In this document: positions 34,398 through 46,835 of the stretch, in pieces
Position numbering within the stretch: the stretch's first letter is position 1
Layout: each line of letters opens with the position of its first letter
NCBI GenBank assembly: GCA_023375785.1
Contig: SZWC01000540.1
Location: 140,403 to 204,402 of the forward strand
DNA: 64,000 nt
From: Penium margaritaceum
Lineage: Eukaryota > Streptophyta > Zygnematophyceae > Desmidiales > Peniaceae
Direction: 5' to 3'
Made by a program: the position numbers and the translations under genes
The notes under the pieces: generated by a model
Databases searched by the model: none
What the model saw: the letters and a program-made list of their open reading frames with translations, nothing else
What the model was told of the DNA's origin: nothing

Positions 34398-35767
34398 TGT
34401 CAGGCGGGGATCCACCCCGTCTCTGCTAAGGAGAAGATCATTCGCGGAGGGGAAATCGCTGCTTTGCACAGATCCGCGGAACGAGGCTTTCGCGACCAGA
34501 GAGGTCCGCGGAGAAGGAAAAAGGGGAGACCGTGGAGTACCGGAGAACGCGCTAGGCATTCTGGCTCCCGCGATAAGATTGCGGTAGAGCGTGGGGTGGC
34601 GCGGAATCCAGCAGTTGGGAAGGAAAGAGGCGGGAAAGCCGTCGCCAAGAAGCAGGAATTGACGATGAGCTGTCAACGGCTGTTGGAAAGAATGGCTGCG
34701 GAGAAGCCAAGACGGGCGAGACAGCGGGGTGAGAATCTGTGGTGAGAAGGGAACATGAGTTGAGCCACGGAGAAGATGGACGCCGGACGTGCAGAAACAC
34801 ACAACGCCAGGACCAGAGGTCAGGCAGTAGCCCGACAAATGAGGGCTCAAGGGAGCGGCGGTAATCAAGGAGGAGACCGGGGGGACGCACTGCGTGAAGA
34901 TTCAAGGAAGAACACAAGACTGCGAGCGTCCAAGCCGCGGATTAGAGGAAGATGTAATAACAAAATAGGGAATATGATAGTGAAGTGTGTGTGTGTGTGT
35001 GTGTGTGTATGACGAGACCCGCGGTGCGTGTAGCGCGCCGCGCGGAGTCCAAGATAGGGAAAGAGTGAGGGAAGTTGTCTGAAGAGGACTAGCTTTTGGT
35101 GGATATAAAGTAGTAGTGTAGCGGAGGAACCATGGAGATCAGAGATCTGACGAATGATAAGAAGAGACGCTTACCTTTTGCCTAATACAAGGCTTTTCCC
35201 ATTTATGAGCCTGAGAGCCCTGACTCGTTCAGAACCTGATTGCTCCCATCCATCTCAATCATCCACGCGAGTGTTAGTGTGGTTCACATCCACGCCTCAC
35301 CCTCTAAGATCCGCACCAGTGGAGGAAGTTGCAGTCGGACTCTCCGCGGAATTGCTCCGCGGAGGACGAATACCTTTTCCTCCTGGTGTGCGCGGAGTAC
35401 ACAGCTCAATTCACCCCTCCTGAGAACAACCAAAGATTCCGTTGAGTGCTGTCATCACCAGGGAACACAAGCTGGGTAGAGAGTGCTGCTGGCAACTCCG
35501 CGCCTTGCACACAACCGCAAAACGCGGGCCAAGGAGTCGGAGGCCACAAGGTGGCGGACTCTCGTGCTGACAAGGAGGGAGCCGCTGAGCACTGCCCACG
35601 ACTGGGACCAAGAAGGTGTGAAGCATCCGCGGAAGACCAGGAGAGGTAGCGGAGGAGTGGCGAGCGGGTGCGGCCCAGAGTCACGGAGCGGCAAGATCGC
35701 GGAGCAGACAAACGCGGAGTTAGAAAGCGCGGAAGTAATATTGTGCGCGGCAAAATTGGGGGTATCA
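34398..35767 (+). mobile_element. 5' LTR of element 2
   Basis: TGTCAGGCGGGGATCC to GGGGGTATCA, 1,370 bp. TATAAAG at 35104-35110. A GT dinucleotide run of about 22 bp lies near 34986-35008 that is short or absent in the 3' LTR, one source of the length difference. Confidence 0.92.
35104..35110 (+). promoter_or_regulatory. TATA-like box in the 5' LTR of element 2
   Basis: TATAAAG in GGATATAAAGTAGTAG, at the position homologous to 10962-10968 in element 1. Confidence 0.65.
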
Positions 35768-35845
35768 GTGTCATGGTGCAGTGAGCGTGAACAGTTCCTT
35801 GCTCTTTGCTAGTAGAACTGCACGAGTCTTCAGATTTAGTCATAA

Positions 35846-38680
35846 ATGTCGGCAGCCGGCTTCGTGCATCAAGACACGCGGAGGTGACACCAGCAGCATT
35901 CGCAGCAAGCTTCCATACGCCACTTCTTGCCGCGGCGCGCAGCCACGCAGGCGGGAAGTAGGGAGACATCGCCTACACCCTCTGGCACGCCTGTCAGTTC
36001 ATCGCCGGGCGCGGACCCATTGGGACAGCACCGAAGAGTCACCACGTGGCTGGAACAGCTACACTGGCGGCGTATCATGAACGCGCTACAGGACCGCGTA
36101 GAGGTGGAGAGCGTACACAGCCAAGATGTGCGCGGAACTCACCAGTTCCCGGTGAATGACTCTATGGAGCACGGGTGGTTTTCCAATGTGCCACCGCCAG
36201 CAGACGGACTCTCCAAGACCGGGAGGTCATTGGCATATGAAGGACCAGTTTATCAGCGGCGCAGCGGAATGCAGCAGTCATGGGCAGCAGAGGAGGAACA
36301 CCTGCCATGCGCGCCCCTAGCAGGGATGGAAACCTCCTCGCCCCCGCTCGTCTCCAAAGAGCCAACCTTCGGGATGACCCACCGCCATCAAGCGCTTCTA
36401 GGATGTATGCCCGCGGAGGGACCACCTTTGACAAAGGGAGAGAGGGGGATGAGACAGCCTCTCCAGGACATATGCACCGAACAGCCGGCCGGGTCACCTG
36501 TGATGCCGGAGACGAGGTGGCAGTGCCACCCACCCACAAGAGAACACGCGGAGGGGGGTGAGACAGCCGGGGTTGGACTATCCAACGCGATGATAGGAGT
36601 ATCCCTACAAGTGAATTCGCGGTTAACTGCCACGGACACCCCAGCAACACCAAGCGTGAGGGCAACGGCGAGCCACGACACACAATTCACTGGATGGCAA
36701 GGAACACCGCAAGGGGAACAGAGAGGGGACATGGTGCACCAAACCCCCTTGATTCCGCAGCCATCCCACGCAACCCAACAGTCACTTACAGGACCCAAGC
36801 CACAGCCCAACCCAGCATTGCAAGGGACTCTACCGTACGCGGGGCTCGCAACGATCTCTTCTACCACAACTCCTCCAGGTTGGATGATGATGGGCACCTA
36901 GGCCATGCCCTCCGTGGCAGGAGTGCCGCCGCAAGCACCTATGTAGCAGATACCGTCACACCAACCAGCGGCCCCTGTGACGTCGCAACTAATGCCTGTG
37001 GCGGTTGGACACCCACTTTATCACCAGCAACCGATGGGTACCGCGCCAGCTGGGATTGCGGTCCATCCAGCACAACCTGCCAACCAGATGCAGCCGATAG
37101 TACCCCACTCCACCTACCCTGCTCTCCCGCCGAACCCACCGACCACCATGGCCCCTGCGGCGTCTACCGCCACCCCGCTCTACCACTGCGCAGTGTCACA
37201 CCCTCTACCTTAGGGATACTGTCTGCCAGGACATGCGGTCCCAGCCGCCCCGAACACAGAGGCACCGCCCCTTGGGACCACCTTGTACTCCGCACCCTAC
37301 GCGACGTAGGCCACCCCTGCGACTCATTATTATGCTCTTCCAGCAACAGCCCCAATGAGCAACCCCACACCTGCACCCTAGGGGCAGCTGCAAACTAGCC
37401 ATGTGGGTTACTCGGCGGTCACAGCCGCGCACCCCAATCCCCCCCTTTCCAGCCACGCACCCGTTCTCCGTTGTGACATCCATGGCCAACCGGAATACTG
37501 TGCCCCAGCTACAGTATGTACGCGCACAGCCAGCTAACATTCTGTAGCTGGAGATCTTCAAAGGGACTCCTAAAGAAGACCCATGGACATGGTTGAAGCA
37601 GATAACGATACATGCAAGCATGGGACGAATCCCACCAGACCTTTGTTTGGCCGCCGCGGAGCTCCATCTTCAGGGCGTGGCTGAGAACTGGTACAATGCT
37701 CGAGCGCCGTTCAACTCCTTTGAGGATTTTGGCAACGCGCTGATCAAGCGTTTCAAGCGGCTGACCAAGGAAGAAGCACTCCGCAAAATTAAAAAGGAGG
37801 TCATGCGGAAGGACACCGACATCCGAAGGTTTTTGGATCAGTTCCTCACTTGGGCATCAATCGCAAAGAACTCTCAAGGGGAAGGACTGCCACTGTGGGT
37901 CCTCCTACAAAATCTCATCCGCATACTTCCCGATGAGATCAGCAGTCTGATGATCCCTGAGCGCTACCAGTCACTGCAGGACGCGGTGCAAGACGCCACG
38001 GCCATTTCTACATGACAGCGGTCTACACGACAGCATCAGGGTGGAGATTCTCATGCACCAGCACCAACCACACAGGCCTCCCAGCCTAAGCCAAAGGCAT
38101 GTTACACCTGCCAGAGCCTGGAACACATCGCTCAAGACTATCCGCGCAAAACATAGGGTATTCGGCGAACCGACCCCGTGCAGCAGGATCCCATGGTGCA
38201 GCAGTGGCAGCGGTACTACAATCAATCATGGCAGGACCAGCAACATCAGCAGCAGATGCAAACAGGGCGGCAGGCACCGGATCATCAAACCCAGACTGCC
38301 CCGGGAGGGCAGGGCATTCTGCCCAACCCACAGGCACCCGCGAACTCCACGAGTGGAGCTCGCAATGTCAAGCTGGGGCTGCCGATGGCGGGGGACGAGA
38401 CTACAGAGTTGCCCCCACCGCAGCGGAGACCACTCTTATTGCACGAGTCCAAGAATTGGGCTTGCGCAGGTGGGACATTTAGATGGCCGCCAGAGTGTAG
38501 GAAGATATGCGGCGCAAGGCAGAGGCCGCGGAAGAACAATTCCAAGAAGAAATTGCTAAGCGTACCGTCGTGCCGGAGGAACGACAGCAGACAAAACCAC
38601 CACCCGCAGCGGAAAAGCAACCTGCCCCATCTTTGTCGGCACCAATAGGAGCTCCAGCGGCCGCGGAGGGAAGCACTGAT
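35846..38680 (+). pseudogene. gag: Element 2 gag region of ORF1 (degenerate)
   Basis: ATG at 35846 aligns with the gag start of element 1; a TGA arises 12-14 codons in, where element 1 has Arg (CGG). The frame is then open to TAG 36899-36901. A net 1-bp insertion upstream of the capsid core shifts the frame; the core itself (about 37590-38015) is open, with KQITIHASMGRIPPD and NLIRILPDEISSLMIPE. The CCHC knuckle at 38100-38141 has Tyr (TAT) in place of the last Cys, a different change from the Ser in element 1. The Gln-rich linker (QQWQRYYNQSWQDQQHQQQ) follows. The pieces together imply an ancestral gag of about 900 codons, including the linker to protease. Confidence 0.83.
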
Positions 38681-39649
38681 CTCGTACAACGTCTATTTAC
38701 CACTCCCATCGTGGAAGTCAACTTCTTTGAGTTCCTCCGCATTCACCCAGAGGTTGCACCGCGACTGAAGGAAGAGTTCTCCAGAGTCAATAAATGCCTC
38801 CAAGATGTGGGCAACTCCCTCAGCTGCACCGCGCCTACCGCAGGCACGCGGAACACCCACCGTGCAGTGCCTGACACTTTGCTAGCAGTGAGCCTTGGAG
38901 AAAAAGAGTGGGGATGGGCACCGCAGGCCCTGGAACAACTGCGTTGGAACGACAACCATTACGAGGTCGCCTGCTGCATGGTTTGGATATGCGGAAGGAA
39001 GTTCTTGGCCATAATTGACATAGGGGCCACCCACACCACTGTGGCATTCCGCGTCCTCCTCGTGGTCGGATGGACAGACCGCATCCTCCCTACCCGACGC
39101 CTGTTTACCAACTCAGCGGGCGGAATGGACTATGGCGATGGGGAGGTTCACGGCCTACCCATACACGTGGGATCTCTTCATGAACCAGTGAACGTTTAAG
39201 TCACACGCGCCAGGACGTACGACGTACTCCTGGGCATGGATTACCTGGTACCACAACGGGCCAACCTTCTTTTCTTCCTCGGTATCATGCAACTTAGCTC
39301 GGCATCTGGGGAAGACGCGTTCTGCTCCATTACCATCGGAGACAGGGAAGCGGTGCTTGTGACTGGCGGCGAATCCTTCTCCTTCCTGAATGCAGTGGAA
39401 GAGGACTCTCGAATTCATGCGAGTAAGCTGCCGTCCATCAAAGCTGACCTGCCTGCCGCGGAACAGGTCACATCAGGAGAATGGCAGGAATTCGCGGGGG
39501 AGTCAAGCGAGCTCGGAGTACAAACCAACCTCTTGGGCCAGTGGCAGAGGGGACAACGCGTCCTGGGAGATGGTCATCAACTCTAAGAAGAAGAGGAATT
39601 CTACCCACTCCGCGAAAAAGCACCATCACCACCACCGCGATGGGATCAC
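38681..39649 (+). pseudogene. pol: Element 2 protease module 1
   Basis: Upstream domain (VNFFEFLRIHPE, then GNSLSCT) followed by retropepsin. The active-site triplet is Asp-Ile-Gly at 39017-39025, where element 1 keeps Asp-Thr-Gly; ACA to ATA explains it. TAA at 39197-39199 replaces a Gln present in element 1. The C-terminal signature TYDVLLGMDYL is intact. The frame before the active site is intact here, which shows that element 1 has a 2-bp deletion. Confidence 0.85.
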
Positions 39650-41446
39650 ATGCTCCACTCATGACTTTTGCCCGCACAAAAGCAGGACTTCCGTGATCTG
39701 CTGGATGCATTCGCAGACATCTTCGCTAGTTCCGCGGTTGACATGGGGGCCGTGGAAGCCTTCCATGTCATTTCCATGGGGGATTCCGCGCCCACAAAAC
39801 AGAAGGTGCGGTGCATCCTTCCGGAGCAGGAGAAGATCATCACAGAGGGGCTCGCGGAGCTCAAGGCACAGGGGGTGTTTGTCCTAATTGTCAGTCCCTT
39901 GCGTGCCAACTTGGTCATCGTTGGGAAGCCGGACGGGTCCAAGCGATTCTGCGTTGACGTCCGCGATCTCAACCGCATGACCGAGGAAGGTGCGTACCCC
40001 ATGCCTCTGATTGTCAACATACAGGAGCGCCAGCAGGGTCGCTGATGGTTCGCAAAGCTCGACGTGGAGGCTGCCTTTCACGCCGTCCCAATGCACCCGG
40101 ACTCCATCGCCAAAACTGCGTTTGTGACACCAGAAGGCCTATATGTGTTTACACGCATGCCCTTTGGACTCCGCAATGCAAGCGCGACATTTCAGCGGGT
40201 CATGGACTCTACCCTCCGCGGAATCCCCAATGTCAGATGCTCCATCGACGACATCATGGTCGCGGCTCACACCTTCGAGGAACTGTTCTCCTCCCTGGCC
40301 GCCGTCTTCCCTGCTCTCTGTAGAGCCAGCCTGAAGCTCAAGGCAGCCAAGTTCTCTATCAGGGCCGCGGAAATGGAGTTCCTGGGTTTCGTAATGAGCG
40401 CGGATGGCATCACCACCGATCCAGAGAAGATCACGGCAGTACACGAATGGCGTCAGCCCACTTCCGCGGGGCAGGTCAAGATCTTCCTGGGCTTTGTCTC
40501 ATTCTACTGGAAGTTTGTGCGTGACCACGCGCGCATCATCAAGCCGCTCCAAGAGTTGACGCACCAGGACGTGCCATTCGAATAGACGTCGGCTTGCGCG
40601 GACGCCTGGAAGGAAATCAAGCACCGCATCGTTACCGCGCCTATGCTCGAGTTCCCCGACTTCAACCTCCCGTTCTCCATCACCATCGACTGGTCGCGGG
40701 ACGGATTTGGGGCCATTCTCTCACAGACGGTGCAGGAGCCCACATAAAAGGTGATTGCCTACGCCAGGCGTGCCCATACGGAAGGAGAGCGGAAGTACCC
40801 TCTGGTGAAGGGCAAATACCTGGCTGTCCTCTTGGCACTCCAACATTTCCGTGATTACATCAAGAATGGCAAGCCGTTCACGGTTTTTACAGACCATCAG
40901 GCGCTGCAGTGGCTCCTAACTACTCAGAACCATGAGGGCATCATAGCCAAGTGGGCACTCCTTCTCCAGGTTTACAACATGAAGATCAAGTACCAGCCTG
41001 CACTTGCAAACCGCAACGCGGATGCCCTGAGCCGACTCCCGCGCACTGACTGGCCAAACTCAGACCAGGCACCGCCAAACGTAGCAGAGGCACCTCTAAA
41101 TGATGTAGGACCTCTTTCAGATGACAGGACAACACCTCCGCCCACTGAGGCGGAATGGGAGGGAGTGGCAAGAGAATTTGACGAGGAGGAACAGGAAGTT
41201 GCCTTGCAACTCCTGAATGAGCTCGATCCCTCCGAGGATTGTACCGTCGCGGAGACTCTACCAGCTATCTCCGTATCTGGCCTACAGCTTGCTCGCAGGT
41301 ACAACCCTAACATCCGCGGTTGGACGTTGGAGGAAATTGCCCCCCATCTTCCCCAATGACATACACACCCGCGAGCCCCGCGAACGTCCCCTGCTCCACC
41401 ACAGACTTCCCCATTGGGCGAACCACACTCTCCAGCTCTTGCCACA
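39650..41446 (+). pseudogene. pol: Element 2 reverse transcriptase, RNase H and acidic linker
   Basis: The RT core matches element 1, but the catalytic box reads SIDD (40241-40252), a Tyr-to-Ser change expected to impair activity. Stops: TGA shortly after 39650, TGA at 40043-40045, TAG at 40583-40585 and TAA at 40745-40747 in RNase H. RNase H is otherwise recognisable from TIDWSRDGFGAILSQ to ADALSRLPR, and, unlike element 1, the frame after its internal stop is open through the acidic linker to 41357-41359. Confidence 0.92.
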
Positions 41447-42172
41447 ACACTTCTTGAGAACCGCCATCCCCTCACTCTGGTAGACTTCCTCCTTCACTCC
41501 CCTGATTTTGCAGAAAGTCTCCGCGCCCTCTTCGACACTCACAATGCCTCCCTTTCCCCTCTTGGCATCCGCCTCTTATGCACGCGAGATAGCCTAGCTG
41601 GCATCCGTCTATTATCCCACAGCATCATCCTTACTCACTCTAGCGTACGCGGTGCCGCTACACATGCATCACGCACCTGGGCACCTGTAGCCCTCATCCC
41701 CGGACCGCCCGCACCCTCCGATGTCCACGTGGCGTGGTGTTATGTGTGGATATGTGGCCACAAGTTCGTGGCCATTGTGGACACCGGTGCCACCCATACA
41801 ACGATTGTGCTCAGGATGGTCTGCTCACTCCACATGCAGCACCTCATCCAACCTACTCGACTCCGCTTCTCTATTTCCACCGGCGACATTGACGCGCCGC
41901 TCAGACAAATCGCGGGCCTCCCCATGCAGGTGGCGAATGTACATGCGGCACAAACCGTCCAGGTTTGCGATGTCCGCACATATGATATTCTGCTCGCGGC
42001 GGACTAGCTTGCACCGCGCCAAGCGGATGTTTTGATCGGCGCCGGCATCCTCAGTCTCATTTCCAGCTTCGGCATTTGATCATTCACCCCGCTCTTTACC
42101 TCGCATCGACCATCTCCGAGCATGATCCTCTCCACTCTTGACTCAGCCCTCACCGCCACCCGACACACTTGA
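41447..42172 (+). pseudogene. pol: Element 2 protease module 2 (second retropepsin)
   Basis: Same duplicated module as in element 1: LVDFLLHSPDFAE, GIRLLCT, then VWICGHKFVAIVDTGA with an intact Asp-Thr-Gly at 41780-41788, IAGLPMQV and TYDILLAADxLAP, where x is a TAG stop (42005-42007) for Trp. The frame is unbroken from 41414 through the active site, so the module is contiguous with RNase H in ORF1. Presence at the same place in both copies shows that it belongs to the family and is not a local rearrangement. ORF1 ends at TGA 42170-42172 after two further stops. Confidence 0.83.
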
Positions 42173-42214
42173 CGGATAAAGCGCAGCTGGGCTCTCGCCC
42201 GCGGAACATCCAAC

Positions 42215-44930
42215 ATGGCACGCATTTAAGGTACGGGGTCCGCGCCTTCTGCGCGGAGGGGGGGGGGGATCCTCCCGGCGGTAGCTACGCCGCCCTGCTC
42301 TTAACACGGGCGCGGGGCACCGCCCAGCACAAAAACCAACACCACCAACGGGAACTGCGGCTCTACCATGGCAGGGACCCACGACAAGGACTGCACCGGC
42401 AAGGACACCAACACCACGTGCGGCTGCAACTGGCGCGTCCCGGCCTGGCTCGGTGACGAGAACCCCGCAAACACCAGTGACGGCCACCCCAGTAGCGGCT
42501 GCGGCCTCACCGCGGCCCAGCCCGGCTGCAGGGATGACCCTGACACCAACCATAAGACCAGCAGCAACAGTCCCACCGCGATCGAATTCCGCGGAAGGAA
42601 CACCAACGCAAGTCACGCCACTTGTGGCCAAATCACCAGGCCTGTCGCGACAAGGCCCGGCCACAAGCACACCGACGCGGATCGTCAGATGCATTGAGCC
42701 AGCGGTAGGAGCCACGCAGGCAGTGGCAAGAACAACCGCCACCCCAACACCAAGCCCGCGAGATGAAGCTTGAATCCTGGTTACCCCAGTCACCTCCTCG
42801 GCCACGACGGCGCTCTCTCACTCGCCGCCAACCTCGCGCGGTAGCCCAACTCCGCAACCCGCACGTCCCCTGCTGGGCACAGGAATGGTGATGGAAGGGG
42901 CGAGAATGTACCTTGAGGAAAGCTTGGGGGACAGTGGGGATCAGCACAAGGAAGCTCTGCTGCTTGAAGTAGTAAGCAGCGTCATGCTCCAGCTGCTAGC
43001 AGAGATTCCGAAGGTGATCTGCGCGGAATTTGAGGACTCACTGTTTGGCAGGATGTGGCAGGTGGTACTAAAGGGAGCAACCACAGGGGTGCTGGCCCTC
43101 GGAGTGCACGAGAGGCAGGTGCTCCTACTGGAGACAGCAGGCGTAGAGCGCCTTGTTTTGGCACTGCGGGATAGCCTAAGCATCAAACCAGGGGTGGCCA
43201 GTGACATGACTGGCATCGCCGAAGTACTGGACTCTGAGCGAGCAGACCCATCACTGGAAGCCGCTCGAGTGTGGTGGAACATGGTGCGGAAGGACCAGCG
43301 GAGCAGTCCAGATAGACGGTACGTACACCTGCTCCAGCAGAGGGCCAGAGCTCTCATCCTGTACCATGTGAATGACCAGGCACCCGGATCGGCAAAGGCA
43401 CCGCGGCGGAGATCCGCGGTAGACGAATGGAGGTGGGGATATTTGCTCAACCTCGTCTATGCCAGACGGAGCGTTCAGTACCCGCAAGAAGAAAGATCAC
43501 AACTGGCTGACACCCAGATACCTGAGGGATGCAGGATGGAAGCCATGAAAAAATGTTGGACGCTGAGGCTCCAGAATGTGATACGCACAAGGGTAGCGGC
43601 AGCGGTTGCGGAGACACACTGGACCGTGGTTCAAGGAAAGGGACTGAGTCTCAAGCAAGAAGAGGTGCGACAGTGGGCCAAGGAGGTAGCGGAAGTATGC
43701 CGAGAGGACAAGAGCAGGAGGGATACGGAGATGGAGGAGGCTCGTGAATACACCTAGCCCTCCCCTCAATTGCAGCAGATGAAGTAACGCCTGCGGAAGG
43801 AATGGGAGGAAGAGACAAGTGAAACAAAACGGGTGGCCGCAAAGGCCACAAAGAAAGAGGCCCGATTGGCTAAGGAACGGGAGGCGGCGGCTAAGACAAA
43901 GAAGGAAGCTGCAGCACAACTCATAAGGGAAATCGTGGGGGAAGTAGCAGCAGCAGGAGGAGTGGCGGAGGCAGAAGCAGTAGCGGCAGCAGCAGAAGCA
44001 GCGGAGGCAGAAGCAGCGTCAGGAGTAGTAGACGCGGCAAAAGCAAAGGCAGTGGAGGCAACGGCAGCAGCGACGAACAAGGGAGCAGGAGCAGCAGTTA
44101 CAGAGGCACAGGTAGAAACAGAAACTCGGGCAACCGCGGAGGCGGTCAGAGTAGGGGCAGGTAGTACGGCAACAGAAGCCGTAAGGGAAGCAACAGTAGA
44201 TAGGGCCGCGGCAAGGCAGGCAGGAGCAGAAGGAGAAGAGAAGATGTGGAAGAGACACAAAGCTAGCGCCAAGCGCCACCGCACAGAACCATCCGCCGGC
44301 TCCCTCCGGCAGAAGGTACAACTTCAGGCTTGAGCGGTGGCGGTGGTGCGGAAAGCAGCAGCGACGTTGAGCCAGACCAGAACAACAGCGCCAGCAGACG
44401 CTAGTCGAAGTGAGGAGCCAACGCAGACTTTCCCGGAGGAAGCAACGCCTGCTCCGAAAGGAAAGAGGAAGGCGGAAGAGGAAGCGGTTGCGGAGCCACG
44501 TAAAGAGAAATAACCTCGGGTACACGAAGGCCCCAGCCCTGGCGTAACCCCGGAACTGTTGGCGCAGGCCCAGCGGGAGGCCACACAGGAAGCGGAACTT
44601 TTGATGGCGGTACTCCGCATAGCACACATGCCTCCGAAGATGATGCCGGCTCCACTACGGCCTGTTTTAGGAGAGGCCGCGACAGCAGTTATGCGTAAGG
44701 GGCCGGAAAGGAGGGGACGCGCGGAGAAAGAGGCGGTGATGGCGGTTTCCAAAACCAGTGAGTCACCGAGAGACTCGGAAGAGGAACAGCCCCTCACACG
44801 CAGCCAGGGATTACTACGGGCTCCAAGAGCGACTCCACACAAGAAAGAGGAGGTGATTGAGCTACACCGCACTGGTGGACGCGGCAGACGCCCGAGCGGC
44901 CCCGCTGAGAGCAGGCTGCGGGAGTAGTGG
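42215..44930 (+). pseudogene. Element 2 ORF2, N-terminal part of unknown function
   Basis: ATG 42215 corresponds to the ORF2 start of element 1, but a TAA follows at 42227-42229 and a run of 12 G near 42260 changes the frame. Past that, one frame holds a Thr/Pro/Ala-rich stretch (42453-42773), a helical domain open for 290 codons (42885-43757, including MWQVVLKGATTGVLALGVHE and WRWGYLLNLVYARRSVQYP), an Ala/Glu/Lys-rich coiled coil (43833-44333) and a linker with RKAEEEAVAEPRKEK. No membrane span or catalytic motif is visible. The absence of the 216-bp duplication here supports its being artificial in element 1. Confidence 0.65.
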
Positions 44931-46835
44931 GATGAAGGAGAGCTTCGAGCGGTCGGAATCCTTCGGCTCTTCCCTGCACATGACCCTTGGGACCGAGAGC
45001 CATCGGTCTATGATGAAGAGAACCGCAAGAAGTTCGAAGTGATGAAAGCGGAGTAGGATGGGAGGCGAGCGTACGGATTGCTAGCAGGAATACCAGAGAC
45101 GAAGCGGAAACCGGGGGAAGCAGTAACAGAGAAAGCGACGCGGAAGGGGCCCATGGAGACGCAGGACTGGCGGATCTGGCAGACCGCCCACATCCTTCTC
45201 CGCGCTAGCAGCAAGGAACAGTAGAAGGCGGAGGCGCAGAAGGTGTACGCGGATATGGAAGCACGGCTGGGTGTGGAGTTTGACCGGAGGAAAAAAGGAT
45301 GACCTAGCCCGTCCGTGTGAGCAGTATGCATGTGAGGACGGTCGTCTCTAGACAATAACTCCGCGCGTCTTGTGGGTGCCCCCATCAACGTTGCAGAAGG
45401 CCGTCGTGGAGGCTTACCACCGCCACCACCATACCGGTGTGCAGGCACTCAAGGATCGCTTGACACCCATCATCCACGTACCAAACCTGGCGGCCATCAT
45501 CAAAGACGTGGTACAGCATTACGCCCCCTGCAAACGAGCACAGAAAACCACACTACGGGACCAGCCGCTGTTCCATCCATCCCCTATCGGCAAACAGCTG
45601 GAATCATCGACTTCCACGGCCCTCGCGCCAACTGCGACCAGGGGAACCGATACTGGATTGCAGCGGTGGACCACTTCATGAAGTATCTCTTGGTCCGCGC
45701 TGTGCCTCACAAAAGTTGTGCCACCGCGGCAAGGTTCATCCGCAAAGAAATCTTCTACCGCTTCGGTGGCTGCAGCGTGGTGCACAACAACAACGGCACG
45801 GAGTTCATGGGGGCTTTCAGAGAGGAGCCGGAGGAGTGGGGGGTCTACCATGTGCACTCCGAGCGATACCGGCCAGAGTCACAAGGGCAAGTGGAGCGGG
45901 TGCATGACATACTGGAGAGGGCAGTGGCAACTGCGGAGGGTAGCAGCTGCACTGAGAAGCTGAGGAAAATGGCTCACTTCATCAACACAACACCCAGCCG
46001 AGCAACCTCCTTCTCATCCCACATGCTACTATTTGGACAACCACCGTGTGCGGCGATAGGTATACCCCAGAAACCGCTAAGGCTACCACTTGCTCCAAAA
46101 GAGAAAGAGAAACTATCGGAAGAAGAGAAGGATAAGGCGGTCGCGGAATGGTTCCGCGAGCGTTGCGAGCGGACCAAGGCCACGCGGGAAGAGGCGCGGC
46201 TGAGGGGCTCCGTGTCAGCCTGGTGCGGATGTCACGCAGCAAACCGACGGCTTAACCATGGGGCCATCAAGGAGGGTCACTTGGTGTATCTCCGCCCCTT
46301 CCCCAGTGCGGGGAGGGAGGCAGGGGAACCGCGGGAGGTGTACGGCGTGGCTAGTGTAGAGGCAGGGCAGGTGTGGCTGGAAGGACCGGAAGGATTCAGC
46401 GACCGCAGTTATCCGGCCACGGAGTTTGTGCTGCTACCACCCGCATGGCAAATGCACATCCCCGGGACGGGAGGTCGCCTGCCGCCCCTGGCACAGCAAA
46501 ACGATTCGCGAGGTTGGAGAGCGGAGGAGGTGCTAGATGTCTATGAGAGACAGGTGTCGCAGCAAGAGCAGGAATGGAGCCAGAAGCCAGAGGAGAGTGA
46601 GGAGGAGGAATCTAATGTCCGCGAACTTGTCGCGGAGGAGGTGCGGAAGGAACAACAACGCTAGCCGCGCAGGCGGGAGCAACAGCAGGAACAGCAGGAG
46701 GAGAAACGGCAGGAGCAGGGAAAGCTGCGGGACCAGGGAAAGGAGGGGCCTAAAGGCAAATCTGAACCACAGCCCGAGCGGACCCCAGCGGGAGTATCCC
46801 ACCATCCACCCCAGAAGGAACCACCGCAGACAACG
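44931..46835 (+). pseudogene. pol: Element 2 integrase region of ORF2
   Basis: The HHCC N-terminus (AYHRHHHTGVQALKDRL) keeps the segment deleted in element 1; its CxxC pair reads YAPC, so the first Cys is lost, the opposite one from element 1. A 7-bp deletion near 45601 shifts the frame just before the core. Catalytic residues: Asp 45609-45611, Asn in place of the second Asp at 45789-45791 (VHNNNGTEF), Glu 45894-45896. The rest of the core, the C-terminal domain and a Gln/Glu-rich linker run in one frame, with TAG at 46662-46664, into the zinc-finger array. That in-frame continuity is the direct evidence that the fingers are part of the integrase polyprotein. Confidence 0.88.
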
